Shown: positions 49,321-62,183, counted from the first letter of the stretch. The stretch: DNA of 64,000 nucleotides from Solea solea (GCF_958295425.1 NC_081142.1:17701284-17765283); one strand, 5' to 3'. A program made the numbers and translations. Notes: generated by a model not told the origin, from the sequence alone.

Positions 49321-52300
49321 AGTGAGACACATCATTCTGAGGACTAAAGTTGTAATACACAATCAAGAATCAAGTGACACCATGAAATGTCTCTTCAAGC
49401 GTCTCTCTACTATCATTATAGCTGTTTTAGACACAGCGGGCATTGTGCAGTCCAGCCCCACAATCTGCTACTCGCCAAACACTAATAAGCAGGCAGACAC
49501 AGTCATGCACAAAGCAGAAGGACTACTCCACTTCGTTTTATGGCCAGAAACAAAATGAAACATTTTGTTTGTCATGCTCTCCTCGTGTCATGGGTAAAAA
49601 TAATAATGCCAATAAAGTAAGAGTGTGATCATGTGGATTACTGAGGATACGATTACGTAAATATAAACATTCCGACAGCTCCTATCCACCCACAAAATAC
49701 ACTTTAATACATAACAATGCATTATACGTCGATAGTCTCCTGTTTTTTTAAAAGTCCTGTTTAAGTGTATCTGAATTTTACCCCTGGAGGCGAGTGCTGA
49801 AGTCCATCGCTCATCCCCCACACACTTAGTTTGATCCAACTCTTGCATGTTGCTGCAGGACAGTGTGTGAACGTGACTGAGAGCTTCAGCGCTTTACGGT
49901 GAATACATTTATCTTTTTTGCCTCTTTATTTCTCTCTCTGGCGCTCCTGTCTTTATGTCTGCCCTTTTTTTGTTTTTTTTTTCCATTTCCCTTATTGATG
50001 GCGCTGTCAGAATTAGGTAACAGAGCAGGTGCTCAGCAAATATTCTCACTATTTCTGCAGAGTGCACTGTGTGTTGCACAGTGCAACAGCACAGGAGAGT
50101 CATCAGCTTTACTGTTGAAGTATATGAACTTAGAAGAACACAGCTAATGTTTAATCCTGAAATGTATTAGTGATTAGTGAAATGTATTATATAAGGTTAG
50201 TTTTGTTTCAGAGATGCAGCAGGAACACATTCTCCCGAGCTTCTGCAGAGCTTGGTCTGATGCCTGACTTTGTCCTTTGTTCGGTACGAGTCCTGTGTCA
50301 CCTATCGTTGGTAAGAAGAAGAAAAGCCTGACAAAAACGACACTGTCACAGCTTGTGACTAAAAACCACGTGTGAGGTCTGGTCCATAGCTGGCCAGTTG
50401 CCTGCTGCAGGGAGACAAAAGGCGATGGACGACGTTTGGATTTCGTGGCATCGTCGGATGACGTGGCGGCAGAGGCGAGACAAGGGTTGGGAAGTTACTC
50501 CACTGCTAATAATTCATTAGTCGCTACTGGGCAATTTGAACATGAGTTAGTGTGATTACGCTCTGTTTCTTGAGTTTTGGACTGCTTTCAATTTAATGGG
50601 ATAGGATATTAGCAAAGCTTTATCCTCAAATGTAAATGACAGCATATTAGGAACCTTCATTAAATCAAGATTATGAAGAGTCATATCGTAGGATTTTTTT
50701 CATGTTGACCACGGTGGCACAGTCAAAACTGCTTTGTACAGCGAGTAACTCATCTGATGACAGCGCTGTCTTTTCTGTCACAGTCGACACATAATTGTAA
50801 TTGGATTATTCAACTGCAGTTAAGTAATGAGTTCCGGTGACATCTGTGCTGTTGCCATTAAACCCAAGGGAACAATTATCTACGGATTCTTTCAACTTTA
50901 TCGGAAAGGACTGTTTTATGCTTTAAGATACACAAAGTCACAATTCAGTGGTTGTTTTGTGCATCATCACATGTCCCACCCACAGCTAATTTGATTTGAG
51001 TCCTCTTCTTCTTCTTCTACTTCTTCTTCACAGTGAATTTGGATGACAAGACAGTGAGAACTTGTGAAGTGGGAGCCAGCATTAATATGTCCGGTCAGAG
51101 AGCAGTGAGGCCACAGCTGGCACTGTCAAAAGCAGGGTTTTAATCAAATGCCGATGGATCAGCAGCTGTATGTCGTCACCGAGGAGAGAACATAGTGATA
51201 GACAGAGCTTGGTATAGAAAACAGAGTTTAAAAATGAACGCCAAAGAATTGGCACAACTTGGTTGCTAATGTTGACTACATACTAATAATAGGCTTTGTT
51301 TAAATTACACCAAAGACCAGATTTTATTTTATTTTTGTTTTCTGAAGAAATAAGAAATAATAATTCTAATGGTAGCCGGATGGAGAAGCAATTATTTGGC
51401 AACAGAATCCACATGGATCCAATCCAGCTGTGCCATTTCTTGCCAGACATCCTGCACTGGCTCAGACGCGAGCATGGCTGAATGAACCGTGCTGCCAAAA
51501 AGCCTTTCATTGTTCTGGCAATGTGAATTCTGCTTATTGATTAAAAAAAAAAAGAAAAATACCAGAACATTTGTCTATTGCATGGTTTGGCATCTAAAAA
51601 AATCTAAGAATTTTCATTTCATCTTATTTTGGCATAGTCCTATTACACGTAAGGTGAGGTGGTTAGACTTGAGAGGGGTTTAACTGCACACAAAAGGTGG
51701 AAAGAGCCCCCTGCGGACAGAGATGAGGAATTTCTATCAGTGCGTGTTTAGCCGTTCAGCGCCGATAACACTTGTTAGTGTGTGGCTTTAAGGACATCAT
51801 CGCATTCACCCTGGAACTCATATCTTACCACATAAACCCCCCCAAAATACATAATTCAAAGGCTGAATTTTTCTTCTCATGCTCTAGTAATCTGGTTAAA
51901 TAATTTGGGATTACATTGCCTCAGCTGCACAGCAGAAAGGGGGATCAGGGCTCTGCCCATGAAATGCCCTCCGTTGTATGGTACAAAGGGCATCTGAGTC
52001 GCTCGTGTATTTGTCGTATGGATAATCTCCCACTGGCTTTAGCACCGAGCACATGCATGGTTTCATGCATGGGAGGCTTTGTTAACAGCTAATAGCTTGG
52101 TTTACCCCCCCCCCCAGCCCCCCCACCACCCCCAGGCCGAGCTGTGACACAGAGGCAGACATTTTAATCAGAAGCAACAACGCTACAGTGCAAACGCAGG
52201 TTATTTGTCAGAGGGAAATAGTCAAATAATGTGAAAATTGTGGCTTTGAAAGTCACATTAAAAGAGTGTTCATGAGATGTGTTGAACGTCGCCTCATGAC

Positions 52301-53045
52301 TGTGGAAATTGTTGTTACAATGGCAGACAATACGCCTTATTATCCGCAATCTTCGGCATCATCTGAGCCAATTTCACACTCTGAATTAAACACAGGCTCC
52401 TTCTCGTCTTCCTTGTTGTCCATCTGTCAGAAGCCTCTATGACTACTTTAGATCTCTCCCTCTGCTGCATCAGTATTCTCCCAACATTATCTGTTCCATA
52501 CGGTCCCACCTACACATTGGGGTAAAGAGTGTGCAGGATGGCTAACTCCAATTGGTGGCTCTGCTGAGGGAAAATAGGAGAAGGAAAAAAAGACGAGTAA
52601 CCAAAAATAGAAAAGAGAGGAGGAGAGAGCGACGCTGGAAACAGAGTTGAAGGTGAAACAAGACGAAGAAGCCAGAGAGGGGAAGACCTAATCTGCCCTC
52701 CTCCCCTCTGAGTCCTCACAGCCATGATCCCCTGGGAGACAAGAGGAAAGGATGAAGAGATGGTTTGGAGGGACGTAAAAGGCAGAGGTCAGATCATTAG
52801 GCAGGCGGAGGTGAAAGGTCTCAGCAGAGTATAGCCGGGCAAGTGAGAGGAGAGGAGGAGTTTTCTTTGCCCTGCCTCATGTCATGCCCAACAGGACATT
52901 CAAAATCTTGGAGGTACAGTAACATGATTGTGAGGCATTTTCAGAAGTCACTATTGATGTAATGATGGACAATGATTTTAAGAAACTTTAAAATTTTAAA
53001 AAACTGCTTCTTTGAAATTCGGCAAATAGCCAAGGTTAAATTCTG
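49321..53045. other. Intergenic sequence without recognised genes
   Basis: A poly-C stretch lies at 52106-52132. The block 51890-52095 is repeat-free and CNE-like. Weak open frames at 49588-49848 (minus) and 52315-52509 (minus) have no domain that I recognise. Confidence 0.4.
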
Positions 53046-53049
53046 CCGA

Positions 53050-53455
53050 GGCGTGACCTTGAAAAACCCAGGCATGCTTTCATAAAAACTCGACTGGATT
53101 TCTGTAACGCTCTTCATGTCGGGGTTATCCAGGCTTCCATCGCTCACCTTCAGCTCGTTCAGAATGCTGCTACTCAGACGTGAACATATCCTGGCTTCCC
53201 TCCAATGGCTCCTGGTACACCACAGGATCGAGGATCAGGATATTGTAAAAAAAAAAATTCTAAATTCTAACTTACTTCAGCAGTACACTCTTTCACGGTC
53301 ACTAAGATCAGCTGTGGTCGGGTCTTTGCAGTAGCAGCCCCCAAACTGTGGAATGGTTTGTCACTTCATGTTAGACAGGCCTCATCACTTCCTGTTTTCA
53401 ATAAGTCTGTCTCAAAAACACATCTTTTCTCTCTGGCGTTCAAATCAGTGTGAGC
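53050..53455 (+). pseudogene. Decayed L2-type LINE reverse transcriptase C-terminus
   Basis: Successive frames carry the L2 landmarks in order: TRLDFCNALHVG (53091-53126), VIQASIAHLQLVQNAA, HILASLQWLLVHHRI, YTLSRSLRSA and finally VFAVAAPKLWNGLSLHVRQA with a KTHLFSLAFKS end at about 53450. At least two frameshifts, an A11 run and stop codons separate them. The polymerase catalytic core is absent. It lies about 0.7 kb from a second, inverse L2 remnant. Confidence 0.85.
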
Positions 53456-54133
53456 TGTGCTGTATGTGCTTTGGATTAGATTTCAACCCCATAATCCAAC
53501 AGGTTTCACTGTGAGTTAACACCAAGGGTGGAGACCATAAAGGAGTGATGTATTTCTAGCTGGATCCCAACCATGTACCATGGGATTTCCAAATTGTATC
53601 ACAAGTTATTATATCGCAATTCACAGAGCATCAGGCAGTGAAACGCCAGTTTGACCTGCACGCCACAGCAAACATACAACTGACTGGACTCCTTTAAGTC
53701 TCCTATGTAGTCCACGTACTTGTAGTGGCAGGGTGCTAATTGTTAAGGATGCGTTCACACCAGCTTTTCTAAATTAGACCCTGCTTTGTTTGCTCGGGAA
53801 GTCTGGTTTGTTTTTGGTAGAAGCAAACTCTGGTCCACCTAAAAACGTAGGTGCAGGAAGCGGACTACAATGCAACCCCCATCTGAGTCCAGCAGACTAT
53901 TAGGTATAAAAAAACGACCTAAGACACTTGTCCTTCCTATTGTTTAGTGGAGTTAAAACATCTTACCTTATTTACATACTTTTCATTGGTCTACTAATGT
54001 GTCAGTGTCAGACTATTATTATAATAGTTAAGTACAGTTTCAATAGGGTTCTTGCCACCTTGTTTTTTCAAACCCTAATAATAATAATAATACAATTATT
54101 GGCACCTTTCTAATTAAGATACTCTAGTTCACC
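53456..54133. other. Intergenic sequence with a possible repeat end
   Basis: 53745-53875 (ATGCGTTCACACCAGC onward, with TCTGGTTTGTTT and TCTGGTCCACC) resembles a common fish element with GTTCACACC ends, but a matching partner end was not found. Confidence 0.35.
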
Positions 54134-54600
54134 TTACAAATTCAGCAAACATAAAAACAAACAATGAAATGCCAATATATAAAAATGCGATATAAGAAAA
54201 TGACAAATCAATAATAGAATGGAATGTGTTTTTATGCAGGATTTGAAGGTGGGGACACAGTCAGTGTCACAGTTTGATTGCGGGACAGGGTTCCATAACC
54301 CAATAGCTACTCGGCTAAAGGCTCTGGAGCCGATGGATGTTAGTCGAGCAGAAAGTGTGGTGAGGAGGATGGAGGAGGACGAGTGGAGAATATGCAAATA
54401 ACTGCCCTAGTAGGTAAGGAGGAGATAGGAGAGGTATGGAGGTGCGAGATTATGGAGAGCCTTGAAGGTGAGGATGCAAACTTTCACCCGCAGCCAGTGC
54501 ATTGCAGATGGTGTCTGCTCCTGTGCTGGCACTGAAACAGGACACCAGCTGAGAGGAGAGATGCACCTAATACAGAGCAGAGGCCACAGTGGCAAAGGGA
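54134..54600 (-). pseudogene. Second decayed L2-type LINE remnant, inverse orientation
   Basis: The minus strand reads MHWLRVKVCILTFKALHNLA with PPYLSYLL (54500-54415), then after a frame change RLTSIGSRAFSRVAIGLWNP and VPQSN..FKSCIKTHS (54360-54220). Order and spacing match the C-terminal region of fish L2-like elements. The sequence is about as decayed as the copy at 53050 but in opposite orientation, so it is an independent insertion. Confidence 0.78.
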
Positions 54601-57489
54601 GAAATAGTGAGTGGCTTCTCCCCCGTTACACTGGGCACATACACCACTTATATATTAGGGCATGTGTTAGTGTAATTGCTGTATGAGGGAGCTATAGGAG
54701 AAAAGGGACTGTTTCTACCTCACATGTCTCAATGATGTTGTTACACAGTGCTTTGGGACAGAATTGGGATGGGCAAAATACAATGGCGCATTCGGGCTGG
54801 AAAATCAGGGAGTTTCCACCCAAAAGTTTCCCCCAGGAGCGAGCAGAACAAAGGCGCTCCGATGGCAATCACTGCATAGCAACAATTGCGTTGCAATTTC
54901 CACTAAATTTCAAGAACTAATCATGAAGTTAGCATACATTAACCTGGACTGCCGCTTGCTGAAGTGTATCAATTTCGAAATTATGAAATAGCATTATTTT
55001 TATTGAGGTAAAAGAAACAAACTTGTCACTTGTAACGCACCACTCTTTGGAAGATTCAAATTCACCAACGCACTTCTAGCACGTCCTTTGTGAAGGTTAC
55101 ACACTGTCAAGATACAAAGGTATAGAAATGACCCATCAAGAATATATGCTGCAAAAAGAACAATGGTCCCCTTTGGGTGCCCTTAGAATGGCCAATTTTA
55201 ACCTTTATAATTTAAAAAGCTCCGCACCGAATAAAATCGTGGCTAGAACCCTGAGAAAACGCCTGGCATCTTCATGAGACAGAGATGCTCAGGTGGAGCT
55301 GCCATAGGTTGCCCTGGCTTTAGTATCATGACGTCACAGAGATCCTCCTTGGTCTTTGCAGGAAAACTGAAACGACTGGGTTTTTACAAGGGGACATCAC
55401 TGAGTGAATGTTGCAGTCTGAGTGGGTGGTGAGTGGAAATGGAGTGGAAGTAGAAATGTGTGAGCTGAGGCAGAGCCTCCAATGGGCTAACCAATAGCAA
55501 AGCTCATTAGAGGGCATGTGCGAAATAGACGTTTCCACCGCCATCCATCTCTCACTCCACACTATAAATAAGAAACACAAAAATAGCATATTTCCTCACC
55601 GGCAAAGTGTTTGAACTGTGTCGAGTCCTCATAACTGCAGAATTACTCCATTTCTGTTGTAATTAAACCACGGAAATCCAGTTCTCACGATTACTTCAAT
55701 AACACACTCTAATTTGAGTGTTTGCTACGAGGTGCGTATTAACCTGTGAAACTTAATTTACTTGCAACATTCTAATACACAGTGACACCCACAAAAAAAG
55801 TCATTAGTAACTGACTCTCTCTCTCTCTCTTTCACCTCCGCTGCTGTTTCCCAAAGGGCCGATCGTAATAATATCAGTACAAACTCAAAATCTGCTCATC
55901 TAAATGCAAATTATGAATGGCATTTCCAATTATTCTCTGTGTCTAATTTCCATTCATCTGCATGAAACTTCCATGCAGACAGGTACAGTCGGCGGTGTGT
56001 AATTCCATAACGTTTTTTAAGCAATTTAAATATTGTAGGGGGAAACAGTTTTGGTATTGTTTTACTAATAACAACAGTAACAACATGGTAATAATTGTGT
56101 AATAGGGGAGTAATATTACGGTAACACCATTTTATTTCTATAATAATCGCCAACTGATAGCTGCATAACAAAGTAAAACATGTGGGGGGGATAAAACTCA
56201 ACATGATTAAGTGATAATTACCCGTTTTTATTCACATTTTCAGACGACTGTGTTACACTAATTGCCAAGATATTACCTGGTGTCACTGTAATAGTACGTC
56301 CTTATTTCCACACGGTTACCCCTGTCATTATCATAAGCAATAAAATGGTATCATCGTAATCTTACAAAACCTATTATTACCACACGAGCACAAAGTTGCC
56401 TGTTGATATTTGAGTTGCTCTCGCTCTCGATAAACAAAAGAGTCGAATCCAAAATGTCAACATACTCCTGTGAAATATACACAACGCGTACATAAAACTG
56501 CTATAATCTCTTCATATAGTGAGGGAAAAGGTCACTCATTAAAAAAATACCACAACACTGTGTTTCGTAAAAAGCAAATGAGGGAAGAACACAGCGAGGT
56601 CAGAGGTCATGACACCATGAGTGTGCACTGTCACTTTGCCCACTAAAAACACCAGGGCATCCAATTATTTGCTGTTCATCAGAGATGTTTTGCTTCTCTC
56701 TCGAGTGCCACTGCAATGTTAATGGAGTGAGATGGAAAGCCGGCCGTAGGATGACCCGGGCCGGTTGTTCAGACGAGCATTTAGAGGGAATTAAGAACAA
56801 GGGGATGAGGACACAGAACTGAGATCAAGCCTAATCCTTCTGTCTAAGTAGTAAACAGCTTCAAGAAGAGTTTAACACAAGAAGTAAAATAGACTCTCAT
56901 TGGGTTTTTTTTCTGTAGCATACCAAAGGGGAAATGTAGAACAAATAAATACAAATTTAAACCTTGCTCACTTTTAAAACTGTGGATTTTGCTCTACAGA
57001 GTCTGAATAATGGGTCGGGTTCTCTGAAAACTGCTCAATTGTGTATGATGTGAAGATGCCTCCTCCTCTTTAGTGTCTTTGAATAAAACATTCAACTCTT
57101 AAGGTGGGTTTTCCTATTTGTTTTCCATCATTATTGTCTTTGTGTTTTGGGGTTTGTTTTGATTATATGTAATATGTTTGTAATAATGTCATTTTCAGAT
57201 CAAATATTATGTATAATAATATGAATGCCTTTAATTCCTAAAATGCATCTAAAAATGTAGAAAATAAAATCACTTCACATGCATCTCAAATAGAATACAC
57301 ATTTAAAACACTGCAAAACAAGAATCTAAAATAACGACAAATCTCTAGGTCGTGGAATGCAGAGAAATGCAGTGGCACAAAGTGGAATAAATCATTACTG
57401 TATTTGCTGATGAAGGCACTCACATGAAATATTATTGATTTTCCTCATTCAGGATTATCAGGGTGATGAAAATTCATTGTGAGCTCTAC
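54601..57489. other. Intergenic sequence with one CNE-like block
   Basis: No gene recognised. 55885-55985 is a repeat-free block rich in ATGCAAAT and TAAT-type motifs. A short (CT)n lies at 55815-55831. Confidence 0.4.
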
Positions 57490-57680
57490 TTGACCTGTAT
57501 TTAAATAGTGCTTTTCTGCACTTAAAGTGCTTTCTACTACAGTTTTCACTCATTTATGCCCACTCACATTCATGCAGTGCTTTCTAAATCACACACATTC
57601 AAATGAAACTGAGTCAGTCTTGCCCAGGGACATGTAGAGTAGTGGCTGGGACTGAATGAACCCTGACCCTTGCAGCCGCT
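57490..57680 (-). repeat. SINE-like repeat related to 39895-40392
   Basis: TAGTGCTTTTCTGCACTTAA, AGTGCTTTCTACTACAG, CACATTCATGCAGTGC and a TCTTGCCCAGGGACATGTAG segment occur in the same order as in the copy around 40 kb. The tRNA-like head is too decayed to recognise. Confidence 0.55.
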
Positions 57681-58480
57681 GTGATGCATGACAAAAGTCT
57701 TATATTGTCCCAATACTAGCCCTGTGTATTCTGACTTTTTAAAGAGTTTTGTTTGAGTCAGTGCTCTCTGGTTCAACAGAGTAGAATGGGAGCGGAGGAT
57801 GACTGATTCAGAGCCGGACCGAGGAAATAAATCACTCACGTCTTAGGTCGAACATGCACCGGAGTGAAATGGAGAAGTGCTGACTGAGTGTTTTGGGGTT
57901 TTTCTTTTTTTTTTTTTGCTCCAAGAGCCAATGAGACAGACATGGAGAGCCCGTGGCATAAAGAGCAAAAGTGCGAGGCATGTAATTGAGTGTTTGCATT
58001 TGAGGAGAAGAACCGAGTTGAAGTTGAAGATGAAGCAGAAGAAAGCGAGGACAAGGAAGAGGGAGAGGGGCAGTGAAGCGCTGGTATCAAACTGCATTTA
58101 GTTCTCTCCACAGGGGGGTTCTGCTATACTCTTGTAGTGATATCGCTCACAAACAACCTCTCTGGGGGATTAAGTGTAAAGACTTAGACAGCAAGAATGG
58201 GCTCCGGTCTGCTCTTCTGCTCAATCCCTCCTGTGTTCTATGATAGAGGTCAGCTTAGACCACCACGTGCTGGTGCCATGGCGCCTAAGCTCAACAAGGG
58301 GCGGTTAATATAGGTCAAGCAAAGCTGTGGCAAGATGGCATTTGTCAACCTTTAAAACCGGCATGAATACCTTAAAAGGGGAGGTTGAGGAGGGGAACAG
58401 GAACACAGCAAACAAACTTGTTTTCTACATCCAAAAAGCACGTTTGTTGTTTTTAATAATAGGTCATGTGTTCATTTATT
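57681..58480. other. Intergenic sequence without recognised features
   Basis: A T14 run at 57906-57919. The overlapping frames at 57836-58111 are shadows of low-complexity sequence. Confidence 0.35.
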
Positions 58481-59008
58481 TTAACCATTTAACACCCAGA
58501 CGTCATGTTTGCGCAAGCACATTTTACATTACTGGAATTATGCAACGGTTTGTGCTTTGGGAAAAATTCAAAGCCAACGTGTGATTATTACGGTAATTTC
58601 ACTCACGCTGTCGCAGGAAGCCGGAGAATCAGCCTCTTTGTCGCCAGAGAGGAGAGAGTTGGAAAAACACCTGTACAGTACATAGTTTCCATTTTTTATC
58701 CTGTTTTTGGACATTGAAACAAAGACTCAGGAAAATGTTATTTAAAATATGTTTTATACCGTTCAAATTTAACACGCAAAATCTGATGTTTGTGTACAAC
58801 AGTGTTTTTCTAAATAAACCTTTTTGTTTTTCCTTCATTGTAAATTATTAAAACAGTATTTTAACATGCAGTAAATTGTTAATAGATGCCAGATATTGGA
58901 CGTTATTCTGGAAAAATAGGCAAAAGCACTTAGTCACAGGACATTTTCTGGTCGTTTTTTGGTTAAAATAAGCACAAGAAAAGTCCAGATGGACATTTTG
59001 AGGGTTAT
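58481..59008 (+). mobile_element. Interspersed repeat family B, copy 3 (longest)
   Basis: At about 528 bp this is the fullest copy. It starts TTAACCATTTAACACCCAGA and ends GGACATTTTGAGGGTTA. The segment TAAACCTTTTTGTTTTTCC to CCAGATATTGGACGTTATTC is missing from copy 1 and partly present in copy 2. Short inverted ends (AACC..) are visible. No transposase is encoded. Confidence 0.8.
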
Positions 59009-59912
59009 ATTTTAATATTTGTGGACACCTGAACTTCACAGTTAAGGTTAAAAAAAAAAAAAAAAGCAAACGCAGTAACTGGCTTTTGTCATTGGAGAGG
59101 AAATGGGAGCGAATCATGGTTGGCTTGAAACAAAAACTATTTAACTCCCTTTTCCCAGCCCAAACAAAAAATAAAAATCACCCTACAACCAACACCATAT
59201 GCCCCAGTTTCTTAAACTAATAGTCTGTGGCAAAGAAATGGGTCAGAGGCGTGTTCTTCGCGGGTCGCCCATATGACAGCAGAACCGTTCGTTTCATTAG
59301 ACTGGTTCCCAGGATGACTGACAACATTTCGTGTTGTTAAAAATCAATCCTGAACATATGGCGCTTGCACAACACAGACTCACAAAAAAGAAAAAGAAAA
59401 AAACACACAAATATGACAAAGTGTAGGAGACCAGCGCGTGCTTCCCGTCATAAACCTGCCCGGTAATTAATTGCATTTACAAAGACAATATTACGAGCCG
59501 TGTTCCCTGTAGAAGCACTTTGTCTCAACATCAATCATAACAGCAGGGAGGTGCATAAATATTTCATCTAAAGCTAATTGAAATCAGAGGAATGAGTTGG
59601 ATGGAACTGCGTGGGAAAAATAAAAGACAGAATCCAAAAACAATGATCTCAGTTTGGTATATAAGGCAATATAAATTATATACCACGTAATATGTCAGGC
59701 AACCTGTCTCTTCACTGTCTTTATTCATGAAAAGTAAAGATGGTGAGATGGAAGGCTGTTGTGCCGCGGGATCCCAAAACAATTTTACTGGATCGCCAAA
59801 GATCGCCCGAGAGATGGATCACTGCCATCAAACTCACTTCATATCAGGTAGTGAATCCAATCCAAACTACCTTTTATTTCTTAAGTGAGATAAGGGCAAG
59901 TTTATCAGAAAG
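59009..59912. other. Intergenic sequence with one CNE-like block
   Basis: 59440-59590 is repeat-free with GGTAATTAATTGCATTTACA and AAAGACAATATTACGAGCC. Otherwise nothing recognised. Confidence 0.35.
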
Positions 59913-60140
59913 TTAAAGGAATACTTCACCGATTTAGCTTTGTATTACTAGAATAGGGCTAGTATTTTTGAAAAATTGTGCTTCCCAACCTGAGTTTACG
60001 CTACGCTAACAGGACCAAGTGTCACTGGTGGGCACATAACAAAGAAAAGAATGAAGATATTTCTCAACTCAGGGGAAAATGAGGTTAGGAAGCACAATTT
60101 TTCAAAAATACTAAATGCAAATTGGTGAAGTATTCCATAA
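59913..60140. mobile_element. MITE with AAAGGAATACTTCACC inverted ends
   Basis: The terminal inverted repeats are about 70 bp. The left is AAAGGAATACTTCACCGATT onward through AGTATTTTTGAAAAATTGTG to CTTCCCAACCT. The right read inversely is ATGGAATACTTCACCAATTT through AGTATTTTTGAAAAATTGTG to CTTCCTAACCT. A 75-bp centre separates them. No coding capacity. Confidence 0.85.
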
Positions 60141-60160
60141 GAATAGCGTCCGCTTCGGCT

Positions 60161-60905
60161 GTGTCCACACTAGTGTTCATACTAAGTTCGGCGATATTTT
60201 GCTTGATCTCTGTGGATTTGCAGTACGTGGTGAACTCTAGTTCTACTTCGAGTGACGGCTTGAAATCTGCATCGAGTCAAGTGATGTCTGAAGCTCTATA
60301 GAGATAAACCATGAGATCCTCTCAACCTAGAATCTGTGCCACATGTATCATTAAACTGTGGAAATTCATTTCAAATATTAGTCTTACACAGCGGCACGTT
60401 TTGCGCACTTATCATAATCAGTTTAGACCCACCAAGATGTTAACTAGTGTTAGATTAAAATAGCAACCAACTGACTTCCTGTCTTACCTTCCTTTGTGGG
60501 AAGTGTGGAATGGAGTTTCGCGTTGGTGTCACTCGGTTGCCAGGTTTGTATGCAAGACCGCAAAAGCAGAAACGTTAACCCCTCAATATTTGAGTAAATG
60601 TAAATATTCCATAAGTCAAGTCATATCAAGTCATTTTACACAAGTCTAAGTTTCAAGTTTATCAGAAAGTTAAAGATATCAGGGTACTGCAGGGCTGGAT
60701 AAATGTCCGCTTCAGCACCCTGGGTCATTATAAGGGTCAGTTATGTTCATTCTGTCAAGTTCTACAATTTTTCACTTGATCGCTGTGAACTCTGATGGCT
60801 TGAAATCACCATCGAGTCAAGTGATGTCTGGAGCTCCATAGAGACAAACTATGTTCTAACTTAAACTTGAGATCCTGTCAACCTAAAATCTGAGCCACAC
60901 GTACC
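60161..60905. repeat. Diverged local direct duplication
   Basis: 60200-60345 and 60755-60905 share GGCTTGAAATC, ATCGAGTCAAGTGATGTCTG, GCTCYATAGAGA, GAGATCCTSTCAACCT and TCTGWGCCACA in the same order. CAAGTCAAGTCATATCAAGT lies between them. This may be one repeat family inserted twice or a tandem copy. Confidence 0.7.
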
Positions 60906-62150
60906 CGAGGACCTTGAGTCTTTATACTAAACCTCTCAACATTTCACTTCTCGCTACCTTCAATTTCTTCTCCTTCACTCAAAAAGAGTAAATAGTATTT
61001 CATCCATTCACACACACACACAACCTTTCAGTCTAAGTCCATTTGATTTATTGCATTTTTAGTGACTCTCTCTGGATTATGTGGTGCTTTTATTGTGAAA
61101 CAGTTATGGATAATCAATATATTTTTTATCATATTGTCCCGGTGTCCTCTGTGAGTGCAGGTGGATTCTTTCTGTTGCGTGTCAATCCATCATTCACCCA
61201 TTCTTTCAATCAATAAGCTAATACACATGTGTCTGGAGAGGAGCCATCATCAAAAAAAACAACAGAAGGAGAAGCCTTTGAAAATTAAATTGGTAACAAA
61301 AATTTTAATTATTATTAGAATTCTTTGTATAATCAGCCAAAGGTTACTAAATTGTTTCCCAGAAGCCTTGAAGGGCAGTTTTATAAACATTGGTCTTTGG
61401 AGAAAACAAAACCAATAATTGAACACCCTACAGCTGTTACAGACTGCAGTCCGGGGCTGGACTGTGTTTATTTTGCCATCATAACAGAAGAGCACAGTAG
61501 AAGTGTTTACAAAGATTAACAGTTAGACTCTGGCAATCTTAGTGGAATTGCATATTACAGACAAACAGATGCCAAATAAGACAGAACAAACAAACAGTGG
61601 ACTGACACATGCAAGTTGGTTGTTCACTAAAAAAAAATGTGGATTCTATTCAATTTATTTGACTCATTCATTACAGAATGTAGTAGAGGCAAAGATTGTG
61701 GGATTTAATTTTACGAATGTAATTTGTTCCCACCAAATACAACAAATAATATCTGAAATATTTCACCCAAATACATTTGCACGGTGGCGGCCCGTCCATA
61801 GAGGGCGCTAGGGCGCTGCCCCACCAGTCTCAGAAGAAGAAGAAGATCGGAATCATCTTGAATACTTTATAAAAACATGGACAATTCAAATAAACGAGCT
61901 ACACATTATACAGCCCGGTGCAAAATTTAGCGAGTCCATCACGTGTCTGTGTCTCTTGCTCTCACCCCATGTATGTGTCTCTCTAACTCCCTGTGTCTCT
62001 CTCTCAGCTCTGATTAGAGCATCACGTCTTATCTCCTATCGATCAGCTGTTTTTTGTGCTTTTTAATCCTCTTTTCATTAAAAAATACGCCACTCCAAAA
62101 TGTTTCCTTTACCACCAGCCGCCTCTTCTAGGTTCAGCAACAGACACGCA
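60906..62150. other. Intergenic sequence without recognised genes
   Basis: A GGCGGCCCGTCCATAGAGG motif at 61786-61803 followed by GCGCTAGGGCGCTGCCCC resembles a fish repeat end. Otherwise nothing is recognised. Confidence 0.35.
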
Positions 62151-62152
62151 TC

Positions 62153-62182
<30 letters not shown>
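62153..62182. repeat. (GAT)n trinucleotide repeat
   Basis: Ten consecutive GAT/ATG units. Confidence 0.95.

Positions 62183-62183
<1 letters not shown>

Noticed and set aside
52315..52509. Possible transposase N-terminal fragment (acidic SDDAED-like in an alternative frame)
   Set aside because: Only a few acidic residues resemble PGBD-type proteins, with no DDE motif or cysteine pattern.
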